Assembly (NCBI RefSeq): GCF_012489685.1
Contig: NC_080043.1
Span: 16,176,223 to 16,240,222 of the forward strand
Direction of reading: 5' to 3'
DNA length: 64,000 nucleotides
Origin: Lotus japonicus
Taxonomy: Eukaryota; Streptophyta; Magnoliopsida; Fabales; Fabaceae
Shown: positions 1-9,527 of the stretch, in pieces
Numbering within the stretch: the stretch's first letter is position 1
Layout: the number at the start of each line of letters is the position of its first letter
The notes under the pieces: generated by a model
Databases searched by the model: none
Told to the model about the DNA's origin: nothing
Seen by the model: only the letters and a program-made list of their open reading frames with translations
Program-made: the position numbers and the translations under genes

Positions 1-1027
1 ACCGTCTCTAATTTTTCATCTCAACAAATTAGGGTTCCATTAAATCCCAAATGTTCCCCAATTGACAAATTGGGGTTTCGGATAACAGTAAAATCAGCCT
101 CAATTTATACGCATTGGACAAATCGTGACTTATGCTTTACCAATAACGATCCAATTCAACCCTACCATTTTTAATTTGTCATCTAAAAAAATTAGGGTTC
201 CAATAAATCCCAAATGTTCCCCAACCGACAAATTAGGGTTTCGGATAACAGTAAAATTAGGGTTCAAATGTCTCTAAAAATGACAATCAACACCAACATA
301 ATATGGAAGCTACTACTAAACAAATTAATCGTTAATTTAGGGGAGCTAGATCCAAAATTTTCAAACGGAGACGAACAAGACATCTTACATATACTAACTG
401 ACAACACTCAAACTGTCTAACAAAGAAAACAAAAGTAATCTTACCTTAACTCAGCGAACGAATGAGGAGGAAATAAGATGAAGAAGAGAACAGAAGTGGA
501 GGATCGAGTTAGCTCGCTAATGGTTCACAGCCATGTCATCTTCTCCGTGCTCGCGAGTTGATTCCAGAAAGCAAATGGTGAAAATGATTTTAACTGAGGC
601 AACCTCAATTTTACTAGGGTCATGTATTAAATAGTAAAATAAAATTGGGGCTATTTCACAATTAATGAAAGTATAAGGATATATTAAAACACTATGTAAG
701 TTCAGATCATGTGCTTAAATACTAGTGGTCAGTCAAATTCCTGTACCTACCCATGTTGAAAAATGCGGGCACCACAGCAAACACCTTTTTACTAAATAGG
801 TCCCTGTTTAAGTTTAAAAAAAAAATCTCATCTTCTTCCTCTTTCTCTCTTTCTTCCCCACAACTCAAACCAGAAATTCATGAATCACCTCATCATCTTC
901 TTTTATCAGTTTCAAACACAGATCTAAGAAGATTGGCCCAACCTTTCGAGACTCAACCGAGAATTGAGAGATCTAGAATCGAAGCGAGGAAGAAGAAGAT
1001 GCCTCTACCGATGGGTTTCTGTATGCA
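1..1027. repeat. Non-genic sequence with a duplicated ~70-bp unit
   Basis: No coding gene is recognisable. Positions 29-98 and 191-260 are near-identical direct copies of a unit containing 'aaatcccaaatgttcccc' and 'gggtttcggataacag'. A CT-rich stretch at about 825-905 followed by a purine-rich stretch at 965-1010 resembles a plant 5' untranslated region and first codons, but the scaffold gap cuts it off. It cannot be called a gene. Confidence 0.5.
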
Positions 1028-1127
1028 NNNNNNNNNNNNNNNNNNNNNNNNNNNNNNNNNNNNNNNNNNNNNNNNNNNNNNNNNNNNNNNNNNNNNNNNN
1101 NNNNNNNNNNNNNNNNNNNNNNNNNNN
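1028..1127. other. Assembly gap, 100 Ns
   Basis: Exactly 100 unknown bases, the usual placeholder for a scaffold join of unknown length. The left flank has no copia similarity and the right flank starts inside a copia reverse transcriptase. The left LTR, gag and integrase of the first Sirevirus copy may therefore lie in or beyond the gap, or the join may be wrong. Confidence 0.98.
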
Positions 1128-2313
1128 CCTTCTAAATGGTTATATTTCAGAGGAAGTCTATGTTCATCAACCCCCAGGTTTTGAAGATGAGAAGAAGCCA
1201 GACCATGTGTTCAAATTGAAGAAGTCACTCTATGGTCTGAAGCAAGCTCCCAGAGCATGGTATAAGAGACTCAGCTCATTCCTTCTGGAGAATGAGTTTG
1301 TAAGGGGTAAAGTAGATACAACTCTTTTTTGCAAGACTTATAAAGATGATATCTTAATTGTGCAAATTTATGTTGATGATATTATATTTGGTTCTGCTAA
1401 TCAATCTCTATGCAAAGAATTTTCTGAGATGATGCAGGCTGAATTTGAGATGAGTATGATGGGAGAATTAAAGTACTTTCTGGGAATACAAGTTGATCAA
1501 ACACCAGAAGAACATATATCCATCAGAGCAAGTACACTAAAAACTTCTGAAGAAGTTCAATATGCTGGAATCTACAGTGGCCAAGACTCCAATGCATCCT
1601 ACATGCATTTTGGAGAAAGAAGATAAAAGTGGTAAAGTATGTCAGAAGCTCTATCGTGGCATGATAGGTTCACTTCTATACTTAACTGCATCTAGCCAGA
1701 CATATTATTTAGTGTTCATTTATGTGCTCGTTTCCAATCAGATCCAAGGGAAACCCACTTAACTGCTGTTAAGAGGATCCTAAGGTATCTGAAAGGCACC
1801 ACTAACCTTGGCTTGATGTATAAGAAAACATCAGAGTATAAGCTTTCAGGTTATTGTGATGCTGATTATGCTGGAGATAGAACAGAGAGAAAAAGTACTT
1901 CTGGAAATTGTCAATTTCTGGGAAGCAATCTAGTCTCATGGGCAAGCAAGAGGCAATCAACCATTGCACTATCAACTGCAGAGGCAGAATATATCTCAGC
2001 AGCAATATGCAGCACTCAGATGCTCTGGATGAAACATCAGCTGGAGGATTATCAGATCCTTGAGAGCACTATCCCAATCTATTGTGATAACACTGCTGCA
2101 ATCTCATTGAGTAAGAATCCTATCTTGCATTCAAGGGCAAAGCACATTGAGGTAAAGTATCACTTTATTAGAGATTATGTACAGAAGGGCGTACTTCTTC
2201 TGAAGTTTGTTGATACTGACCATCAATGGGCAGATATCTTTACAAAGCCTTTAGCAGAGGATAGATTTAATTTTATTCTGAAAAATCTGAACATGGACTT
2301 TTGTCCAGAGTGA
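1128..2313 (+). pseudogene. Sirevirus (Ty1/copia) pol remnant: reverse transcriptase and RNase H
   Basis: C-terminal part of a copia polyprotein. Reverse transcriptase motifs are readable: LNGYISEEVYVHQPPGF, SLYGLKQAPRAWY and the catalytic YVDD in IYVDDIIFGS (about 1369-1395). RNase H follows at 1813-2313 with [19 protein letters not shown] and the C-terminal HQWADIFTKPLAEDRF. The reading frame breaks between about 1510 and 1560 and again near 1690-1800, where single bases appear to be missing compared with the expected protein. The upstream part is lost at the gap. The fragment lies in the same orientation as the third ORF and LTR downstream, so it is the pol of that element. It cannot make active enzyme. 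Confidence 0.93.
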
Positions 2314-2757
2314 AGATGGATCAGAACCTCTGACTATGATACTTCTTGATCAGAAGATGTCTAGTCCAGAAGGTAACTCAATCAGAGTGTGTGTACCCAT
2401 TGGTACTGACTCTGAAGCTGAGATAGCAATACGTGTGTCAGTATTTCTGATGCATAGTTCCTTGTGCCCGTGTGACAGTCTGTCATGTTGCGTGTAGATG
2501 TGCTTCTCTCCTGTGTGTGATATGTGTATTTACTGTTACTATCTATCTTTAATTTTCAACCGTTGATTTTAAATTGCTTTTTGAATCAACAACGGTTATT
2601 TGTCAAAACCCACTATACACACACGATCTCCTTCACTTTCGGTTTTTACTCTCTCTCTCTTCTGCTATTTCAAAACCGCCTCTTTCTTGATTTCTCTCTC
2701 GATCTCTCTTCTTCCTTCAAACTTCATCTTCTACCTCAAACCTTCAACCTCTTCAAA
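2314..2757 (+). other. pol-to-third-ORF spacer of the Sirevirus
   Basis: In the pol frame this spacer has several stops soon after the RNase H stop, so simple stop-codon read-through into the next ORF is not possible. The last 130 bases before 2758 are rich in CT (for example 'ctctctctcttctgc'), as in plant 5' leaders. The upstream in-frame extension to 2524 begins at a GTG, not an ATG. How the next ORF is expressed (spliced message or internal promoter) is not visible. Confidence 0.6.
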
Positions 2758-5607
2758 ATGGTGAGACAAACCAGAAGATCTACTGCAGATGCACCTCAGT
2801 TCCCTCACATGGAAGTTGGTTTGGCAACGGGTCAAAGGGGCTCTGAGAACCCGGCACAAGAACAAGTTCAAGTTCAAGAGCAGATTGTTCCAATTGCAGA
2901 ACGGGGCTGTGCCGTTCACTGCGTATTTGCTCCTGAGGAACTCCAAGTCCTGGCAGAATGGAGATTCGACCTCGACAACCTGGCTGCAAATGGGTTTGAT
3001 CTTCGTCCTGAAGTCCAAGCTCAAGGTTGGGGAAACTACTTCAATCGACTTCGAGGACCGGTGTATGAGAAGTTGGTCAAGGAATTCTGGAAGCACGCCG
3101 ACTGCGATGATACTCAAGTGGTCTCTCACATTCTTGGCAGGAAGATCATCATCACTGAGAAGTCATTCGTGAATCTGCTAGGAGCAGAAACTGCTTATGG
3201 GTATCGGTTCCAATTGACGGAATCCAAGCTGAAACCCAGCACCAAAGACAAAGTCAACAAGGCCCTGTACACCACTTTCAAACCGGGCAAGACGAGTTAC
3301 AAAGTGATGGATCTTCACCCCAAACTCAGAATCTGGCACAAGATCCTGCTCAACTGCATCAATCAGAGACCGAAGGGCAGTTCCCCAGATTACATCAACT
3401 TCAACCAGAAGGCGATGTTGTTCTTCATCCAAGATCAGGAGAAGATCTGCCTTCCCTACTTCCTGTTCTCCTACTTGAAGGAATGCATCAGGAAGTCTCG
3501 CACCACCGCCTCCATCAAGTCTGCAATCAAATATATCCCTTTTGGGAGGCTGCTCTCAGACTTTCTCATTGAAAGCAACTTGGTGCAAGATTTGATCAAT
3601 GCTGGTTGCACAGAGGATTTGAGCACAATTGTCAGTGATGTCTTCACTGCAAACTCCTTGAAGAAGATGGGCTTAATCCAGAAGAAGATTGCTCCTGCTC
3701 ATGAAGACACATCTTCTGAGATCAGAGGAAGAAGAATGCCTCTGAATGACTACCCTCTGTGGACTCAAGCGGACAATCCTGACGCCATCAGATGCTATGT
3801 TGAAGACCTCAGGGCTCAAGGTTTCGAAATTGACCTTGATGATTTCGTCAGCAGACTACCACCAGCTCCAGAGTTTCCTTCTCCTCCCAAGAGGAAAGCT
3901 CAGAGGAAGATGGTTCTGGACGAATCTTCTGAGGAATCTGATGTCCCTCTGGTCAAGAAGACGAAGAGAAAGCCTGATGATGGTGATGATGATGATAGTG
4001 AGGATGGTCCTCCCCAGAAGAAGAAGAAGAAAGTCAAAATCGTGGTGAAGCCTACTCGGGTGGAACCAGCTGCTGCAGTGGTCAGAAGGACTGAACCTCC
4101 TGCCAGAGTGACTCGATCATCAGCACATTCAAGTAAGCCTGCACTTGCTTCTGATGATGATTTGAATTTATTTGATGCACTTCCTATTTCTGCCTTGCTT
4201 CAACACTCCTCAAATCCCCTCACTCCTATTCCTGAATCCCAGCCAGCCGAACAAACCACCTCTCCACCACATTCCCCACGATCCTCCTTCTTTCAACCTT
4301 CTCCTACCGAAGCACCTCTCTGGAATTTGCTTCAGAACCCAACCTCTAGGTCAGAAGATCCAACCTCTCTCCTTAACATTCCGTACGACCCATTATCCTC
4401 TGAACCAATCATCCATGAACAACCCGAGCCCAACCAAACAGAACCACAACCCAGAACGTCTGATCACTCTGCTCCCAGAGCATCAGCACGTCCTGCTGTC
4501 AGAACCACGGATACAGACTCTTCAACCGCCTTTACACCTGTATCCTTCCCAACCAATGTTATTGACTCTTCTCCCTCCAATAACTCTGAATCAATTAGAA
4601 AATTCATGGAGGTTAGAAAAGAGAAGGTGTCTGCCTTGGAAGAGTATTACCTTACCTGTCCAAGCCCTAGGAGATATCCTGGCCCTAGACCTGAACGTCT
4701 AGTTGACCCAGATGAACCTATCTTGGCCAATCCTATCCAAGAGGCCGACCCCTTAGTTCAACAAGCTCACCCTGTCCCTGACCAACAAGAGCCCATTCAA
4801 CCAGACCCTGAACCCGAACAATCAGTGTCTAACCAATCCTCGGTTAGATCACCTCACCCTCTGGTTGAAACTTCAGACCCTCACCTTGGAACCTCTGAAC
4901 CCAATGCTCCCATGATTAACATTGGTTCTCCACAAGGTGCCTCTGAAGCTCATAGCAGCAATCACCCAGCCTCTCCTGCACCCAACCTCTCCATAATTCC
5001 CTATACTCACCTTCAACCCACATCTCTCTCTGAGTGCATCAATATTTTCTATCATGAAGCCTCTTTGAGGCTCCGCAATGTGCACGGTCAGACTGATCTC
5101 AGTGAGAATGCTGAAAATGTGGCTGATGAGTGGAACAATCTGAGCACTTGTCTAGTGGCTCAAGTTCCGATTATGATGCAGCTCCTGCATGCAGAGGGCA
5201 GTCAGAGCATTGAGGCTGCAAAGCAAAGGTTTGCTAGAAGGGTGGCTCTTCATGAACTAGAACAGAGAAATAAGCTTCTTGAAGCTATTGAAGAAGCCAA
5301 GAGAAAGAAAGAACAAGCAGAAGAAGCTGCACGTCAAGCAGCAGCTCAGGCTGAACAAGCCAGACTTGAGGCAGAGCGTCTTGAAGCTGAGGCTGAGGCA
5401 GAGCGACTTGCACCAGTTGTGTTTACTCCTGCTGCTTCTGCTTCCATTCCAGAACCTCAAGCTGCTCAGAATGTTCCTTCCAGCTCTACTCAGACAAGCT
5501 CATCCAGACTCGACATCATGGAACAACGTCTTGACACTCATGAATCCATGCTGATTGAGATGAAGCAAATGATGATGGAACTTCTGCGACGCACTGACAA
5601 ACCTTAG
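2758..5607 (+). CDS. Sirevirus third ORF (envelope-position protein), 949 aa
   Basis: Start chosen at the ATG at 2758 (MVRQTRRST), just after a CT-rich leader. Residues from about 60 to 310 form a globular region with WRFDLDNLAANGFDL, VSHILGRKII, MLFFIQDQEKICLPYF and IPFGRLLSDFLIE. This resembles the family annotated in legumes as putative plant transposon protein, which sits in the envelope-like position of SIRE1-type elements. Next come a basic/acidic tract with poly-Lys and Asp runs (about residues 385-440), a long Pro/Ser/Glu-rich disordered region, and an Ala/Glu-rich coiled coil (about residues 840-885). The last ~40 residues (LDIMEQRLDTHESMLIEMK) look helical. No signal peptide or membrane anchor is evident from 2758, so an envelope role is not supported. 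The frame is fully open although the pol just upstream is broken. Confidence 0.8.
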   Translation: MVRQTRRSTADAPQFPHMEVGLATGQRGSENPAQEQVQVQEQIVPIAERGCAVHCVFAPEELQVLAEWRFDLDNLAANGFDLRPEVQAQGWGNYFNRLRGPVYEKLVKEFWKHADCDDTQVVSHILGRKIIITEKSFVNLLGAETAYGYRFQLTESKLKPSTKDKVNKALYTTFKPGKTSYKVMDLHPKLRIWHKILLNCINQRPKGSSPDYINFNQKAMLFFIQDQEKICLPYFLFSYLKECIRKSRTTASIKSAIKYIPFGRLLSDFLIESNLVQDLINAGCTEDLSTIVSDVFTANSLKKMGLIQKKIAPAHEDTSSEIRGRRMPLNDYPLWTQADNPDAIRCYVEDLRAQGFEIDLDDFVSRLPPAPEFPSPPKRKAQRKMVLDESSEESDVPLVKKTKRKPDDGDDDDSEDGPPQKKKKKVKIVVKPTRVEPAAAVVRRTEPPARVTRSSAHSSKPALASDDDLNLFDALPISALLQHSSNPLTPIPESQPAEQTTSPPHSPRSSFFQPSPTEAPLWNLLQNPTSRSEDPTSLLNIPYDPLSSEPIIHEQPEPNQTEPQPRTSDHSAPRASARPAVRTTDTDSSTAFTPVSFPTNVIDSSPSNNSESIRKFMEVRKEKVSALEEYYLTCPSPRRYPGPRPERLVDPDEPILANPIQEADPLVQQAHPVPDQQEPIQPDPEPEQSVSNQSSVRSPHPLVETSDPHLGTSEPNAPMINIGSPQGASEAHSSNHPASPAPNLSIIPYTHLQPTSLSECINIFYHEASLRLRNVHGQTDLSENAENVADEWNNLSTCLVAQVPIMMQLLHAEGSQSIEAAKQRFARRVALHELEQRNKLLEAIEEAKRKKEQAEEAARQAAAQAEQARLEAERLEAEAEAERLAPVVFTPAASASIPEPQAAQNVPSSSTQTSSSRLDIMEQRLDTHESMLIEMKQMMMELLRRTDKP

Positions 5608-5813
5608 TTTTTAGGATCTCTTCTTTTTCTTCTTTTTCGTTAACTTTGTTTTCCTTTTGTTAAACTCTGTTTCTTTTTATTTATTTATTCTCTTTTGTTC
5701 GTTTGTGATTATATATGCATATATATATCTATATACTTATGTCACATATGTTTGCAAAAGTCTTTTTTATTCATAATTCTATGTTTACATCATATTTCTT
5801 TACATCATATAAT

Positions 5814-6206
5814 CTAGAATGGAGGATCCCTCCTCATTCTTCTGCACTCCTGGCGCTGCTCTGACCTATCCTTCTCCAGACGCTCCAGTACATGCTGGAT
5901 GTTGCTGAGCCTGATCTTTAGCTCATCCATCTCCAGAATCTCTTCTGAAGTCTTGAGCTTCTCTTCCAAACTCTCTTTCTCTTCCAGCAGCTTGAGTTCA
6001 AGCCGGCTGAGTTCTTGCACCTCCTCCACGAAGGCAAGAAATTCCTTCAGGTCTCTCTCCAACTCTGGACGCAGGTCCTCTTCCAGCAGTGTCCGTGTCA
6101 GCTCCGCGATGGTAGTTGCACCCTCTGGATGCCTGATGTTCAGGAACAAGTCCTCTTCAAAGGCCTTCTTCCTCAGCTCTTCTAGTGCTACGTTGTATGA
6201 TGCCAT
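5814..6206 (-). CDS. Antisense 130-aa coiled-coil ORF inside the Sirevirus, copy 1
   Basis: This ORF runs opposite to the retrotransposon, between the third-ORF stop and the 3' LTR. I chose the ATG at 6206 (MASYNVALEELRKKAF) because the second copy at 9474 has the same start and the same length. The protein is charged and helical: ALEELRKKAFEEDLFLN, then TIAELTRTLLEEDLRPELE, a Leu/Glu heptad-like stretch VQELSRLELKLLEEKESLEE, and a basic tail RSEQRQECRRMRRDPPF. It has no signal peptide or membrane segment. A TATA box lies 55 bases upstream. I recognise no named domain. Antisense extra ORFs are known in some Ty3/gypsy plant elements (Grande, Retand), but I know of none described for Sireviruses. 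Its function is unknown. Confidence 0.72.
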   Translation of the reverse strand: MASYNVALEELRKKAFEEDLFLNIRHPEGATTIAELTRTLLEEDLRPELERDLKEFLAFVEEVQELSRLELKLLEEKESLEEKLKTSEEILEMDELKIRLSNIQHVLERLEKDRSEQRQECRRMRRDPPF

Positions 6207-6260
6207 TTTTTCTTCCTGAAAATTATTCGAGGTGTGAAGCTTACCTTTCTCTCCAACGCT

Positions 6261-6267
6261 TTTTATA
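6261..6267 (-). promoter_or_regulatory. TATA box of the antisense ORF, copy 1
   Basis: On the minus strand the context is GCCTATAAAAAGCGTTGGAG. The TATA begins 55 bases before the ATG at 6206, which would leave a leader of roughly 25 bases. The same position in the second copy (9521-9527) also carries a TATA box despite nearby indels. Confidence 0.6.
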
Positions 6268-6456
6268 GGCTTCACTTTCTCTCTGAAAGTTAATGCTCTT
6301 ACAGTTTCTCGAGGTTAAGTTCTTGGTAACTGACCCTTCTATTTACTCACTTGACCGGTGGTAAACGTTCATCCCTTGCATTAACTCTTCTATTTATTTT
6401 CGCCTAACTCTGATTCTTACATCGTTTTCATTTTCTTTTAAACTTAGACCTTCTCT

Positions 6457-7010
6457 AAGGGGGAGTACCTTGTACTTCAAGCTAAGTTTTTCACACCCCA
6501 AGCTTTTTGCTTATGACAAAAAGGGGGAGTAAACCCAGTTTTTGATGTGTAAGATGTGTTAGTGTGATTTATTTTTCTTTTGGAGAATTTAAGAGTTCCA
6601 CCTTCATGACCATAGATGTGTCACTGGGCAAATACAAGGAATACATTTCACTTCTTCTGAAGTGATTATAAGTTGACTCTGATACCCAAGACTCTGATAC
6701 CTTGTCCATGACTCTGATCACTTATGCGCTCTGATTATTCGTTTTTCATCTATGTCATAAGCTTTTCACTCTGAACTCTTATATTTTTTAGCTCAGAATC
6801 TAGACTTTACTAACGTTTTCATCAAGTATTAGATTCAGGGGGAGCTAAGCTCAGAATCAAGCAGTGACTTGAATTCAGAATGAGCAAGATAAACTATTCA
6901 CATCAGGATAAGTCTTAATCTATATCTCTAAACTCTGAGTGAATTCAGTTTAATGTTTAAGAATTGTTCATCAAAAATCTTAGTTTTGTCATCATCAAAA
7001 AGGGGGAGAT
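6457..7010 (+). promoter_or_regulatory. Multiple polypurine tracts before LTR 1
   Basis: Four G-rich purine tracts lie in tandem on the plus strand: aagggggagt (6457-6466), aaaaagggggagt (6518-6530), a caggggga tract near 6835-6844, and aaaaagggggagat ending at 7010. The last abuts the LTR and should prime plus-strand DNA synthesis. Repeated polypurine tracts upstream of the 3' LTR are a known Sirevirus hallmark. The second copy has the same four. Confidence 0.8.
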
Positions 7011-8230
7011 TGTAAGATCAAGTTTTGATCTAGTAGTACAACTCTATGTTTTGATGATTACAAGTTAACCTTTTGATATGAACAATTGTGGTACTCTAAC
7101 GTGTTTTTCTGAGTGTGCTATTTACAGGCTCTGACCTCAACTCAATCTCACACAAATCAGAAGCACTGTGTATAAAGGGTAACCCAAGCAACGCTTTCGC
7201 ATTCACCATGTTCAGTATGAACATTGGAAAAGCTTCAGAAGTTCTGAAGCTATACAAACTCTTATGTGGACTCAGTCGCTAGAAGCTCTGAAGATCCAGA
7301 AGTTCTGATAACCAAGAAACACTGAAGGTTCAGATGTTCTGATGGTGTAGAAGACTCTGAAGATCCAGAAGCTGAATAGTGGAAACTCTGAAGTCCAGAA
7401 GCAAGAAACTCTGAAGGCCATGTTCTTCCCTCTGAGTTCAGAATCAGAAGATACAATGGACAGAGGATCTGTGCTTTCCCTCTGACTCTGATCAACCGGC
7501 TTCACAAGTTCCAATATGAAGTATTCCCCTGATCAGAAGTCTCCTAGGTTAAAAGGTCAAGTCGCTATCCAAGTACAAAAGCAAGTGTACCTTCCTGACG
7601 ACCTACCTAACGTTCTCAGCCACAGCAGAAGCTGGATTTTCCAGAACTGCCCTCCAACGGTAGCATTTCCCATGCAACGCTCAACCCTAATCCTTGGAGT
7701 ATATATAGAGGCTGAAGATTGAAAGAAGCGGCTAAGAAACTAAGAAGAAGCAATACACACGCGCAAGACATATTCAAAATATTCTAAGCTTTCTTTCATC
7801 TGAAATTCATTGTGTTTACTATTAGCTTTTTAGAAGCAAATCTCTTGTAAACAATTCTTTGATAAACAGTTTGTTTAGTTCCTTTAGGAGATCAAGGTTG
7901 ATCGGATCCTAGAGAAGACTAAGAGAGTGAATCTTAGTGTGAGCTAAGTCAGTGTAATTGTTAGTCACTTGTAGGTTTCAAGTGCAGTTGTAACTCTTAC
8001 CTGATTAGTGGATTGCCTTCATTCTAAGAAGGAAGAAATCACCTTAACGGGTGGACTGGAGTAGCTTGAGTGATTTATCAAGTGAACCAGGATAAAATCC
8101 TTGTGTGCTTTTCTATCTCTTATCTTTAGCACTTAAGTTCTCGAAAGATTTGTCAAAATCTTTAAGGTGGAAGTTTTGTTCTGAAAACGTTATTCAAACC
8201 CCCCCCTTTCTACCGTTTTTCATACCTTCA
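7011..8230 (+). mobile_element. Sirevirus LTR 1 (1220 bp)
   Basis: Starts TGTAAGATCAAGTTTTGATC right after a polypurine tract and ends ...CATACCTTCA two bases before a Met-tRNA primer site, so both ends are defined. The body is rich in TCTGAAG/CAGAAG motifs. A TATA box (tatatatag, 7700-7708) marks the LTR promoter. It is shared as the 3' LTR of the left copy and the 5' LTR of the middle copy, the pattern left by recombination between LTRs. Confidence 0.9.
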
Positions 8231-8465
8231 ATTGGTATCAGAGCAAGGTCATGGGTTCGAATCCCCCGGCTAACACTGGGGGGGAGATTGTTGGATTTAT
8301 TAATCCAGCGTCACCCTTAGGATTCGATGGGCTTAACATCCCACCCCATGGCGCTTAACATCGCAGCCCCTTGAGGACTCTGTGCTATAAGGAAATAAAG
8401 TTGCACCCTCACTAACAGCAATTGCTTTTGGCGTAGTGGTAAGCGCTTGATCCAATAAGTCAGAG
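8231..8465 (+). mobile_element. TRIM-derived patch inside the middle Sirevirus copy
   Basis: After LTR 1 the sequence has a primer binding site (tggtatcagagc, 8233-8244), a very short internal segment with gggttcgaatccccc, a polypurine tract (ctgggggggagat) and then a new LTR-like start at 8289 (tgttggatttattaatcc). This is the compact PBS/short internal/PPT/LTR layout of a terminal-repeat retrotransposon in miniature (TRIM), not Sirevirus leader and gag. Near 8435 it contains a tRNA A-box-like run, ggcgtagtggtaagcgc. It joins the third-ORF sequence at gtcagag (8459-8465), which is also present at 5201-5207, so the right junction lies in microhomology. Confidence 0.6.
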
Positions 8466-8874
8466 GATCGAGGCTGCAAAGCAAAGGTTTGCTAGAAGGG
8501 TGGCTCTTCATGAACAAGAACAGAGACATAAGCTACTTGAAGCTATTGACGAAGCCAAAAGAAAGAAAGAACAAGCAGAAGAAGCTGCACGTCAAGCAGC
8601 AGCTCAAGCTGAACAAGCCAGATTAGAGACAGAACGACTTGAAGCTGAGGCTGAAGCTCTTAGATGCCAAGCACTTGCACCCATAGTTTTTACTCCTGCT
8701 GCTTCTGCTTCCACTTCAGCTCCTCACGCTGCTCAGAATGTTCCTTCTAGTTCTACACAGCCAAACTCGTCCAGACTCGACATTGTGGAACAACGTCTTG
8801 ACACTCATGAGTCTCTGCTGATTGAAATGAAGCAAATGATGATGGAACTTCTGCGTCAATCTGATAAACCCTAG
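8466..8874 (+). pseudogene. Third-ORF C-terminal fragment, middle copy
   Basis: Matches the last ~125 residues of the intact third ORF: the Ala/Glu coiled coil, then FTPAASAS and the terminal helix LDIVEQRLDTHESLLIEMK, stopping at 8872-8874. It carries a small in-frame difference (EALRCQALAP where copy 1 has EAERLAP). Everything upstream (gag, pol and most of the third ORF) is missing and replaced by the TRIM-derived patch. Confidence 0.85.
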
Positions 8875-9081
8875 CTTTAGGATCTCTTCGTTTTGATTTC
8901 TTTTTCTTTACCTGTGTTTTATTTCGTTAACCTCTGGCTCTTTCTTGTTAATCTTTACTTTGCTCGTTTGTGATTATCTATGCATATATATCTATATATC
9001 TGACATTATGTTTGCAAATTTTTTTTATTATTCATCATAACCGCTTTTACATCATACATTTTTTTTCTTTTTCCTAAAATC

Positions 9082-9474
9082 CTAGAATGGAGGATCCCTC
9101 CTCATTCTTCTGCACTCCTGGCGCTGCTCTGACCTCTCCTTCTCCAAACGCTCCAGTGCATACTGGATGTTGTTGAGCCTGTCTTTTAGCTCATCCCTCT
9201 CCAGAATCTCTTCTGCAGTCTTGAGCTTCTTTTCCAAGATCTCTTTTTCTTCCAGCAGCTTTAGTTCAAGCTGGCTGAGTTCTTGCACCTCCTCCACGAA
9301 GGCAAGAAATTCCCTCAAGTCTCTATTCAACTCTGGACGCAGGTCCTCCTCCAGCAGTGTCCGTGTTAGCTCTGAGATGGTTGTTGTACCCTCTGGATGC
9401 CTAATGTTGAGAAACAAGTCCTCCTCAAAGGCTCTCTTTCTCAGCTCCTCTAATGCGATCATGTATGATGCCAT
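9082..9474 (-). CDS. Antisense 130-aa coiled-coil ORF inside the Sirevirus, copy 2
   Basis: Second copy of the antisense ORF, again exactly 393 bases from ATG (9474) to stop, with no indel against copy 1. By my hand alignment about 17 codons differ in the amino acid, several conservatively (K/R, D/E, V/I), and about 15 differ only synonymously. The flanking non-coding DNA differs by many indels. The C-terminal tail EQRQECRRMRRDPPF is identical. The element around it has lost gag and pol, yet this frame is open. Product unknown; see copy 1 for domain features. Confidence 0.72.
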   Translation of the reverse strand: MASYMIALEELRKRAFEEDLFLNIRHPEGTTTISELTRTLLEEDLRPELNRDLREFLAFVEEVQELSQLELKLLEEKEILEKKLKTAEEILERDELKDRLNNIQYALERLEKERSEQRQECRRMRRDPPF

Positions 9475-9520
9475 TTTTCTCTGGTATGATGTTGTGAGGC
9501 TTACCCCTCTCTCCAACGCT

Positions 9521-9527
9521 TTATATA
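9521..9527 (-). promoter_or_regulatory. TATA box of the antisense ORF, copy 2
   Basis: Minus-strand context GCCTATATAAAGCGTTGGAG, 47 bases upstream of the ATG at 9474. The surrounding 20 bases match copy 1 almost exactly. Confidence 0.6.

Noticed and set aside
2524..2757. 78-residue N-terminal extension of the third ORF
   Set aside because: It begins at GTG, not ATG, is Leu/Phe-rich because the DNA is a CT-rich leader, and the downstream ATG at 2758 has a better context.
5899..6219. Plus-strand Ser-rich ORF opposite the antisense gene (and 9167-9553)
   Set aside because: The Ser/Leu-rich sequence is the shadow of Glu/Leu codons on the other strand; lengths differ between copies (106 versus 128 codons), while the minus-strand ORF keeps 130 in both.
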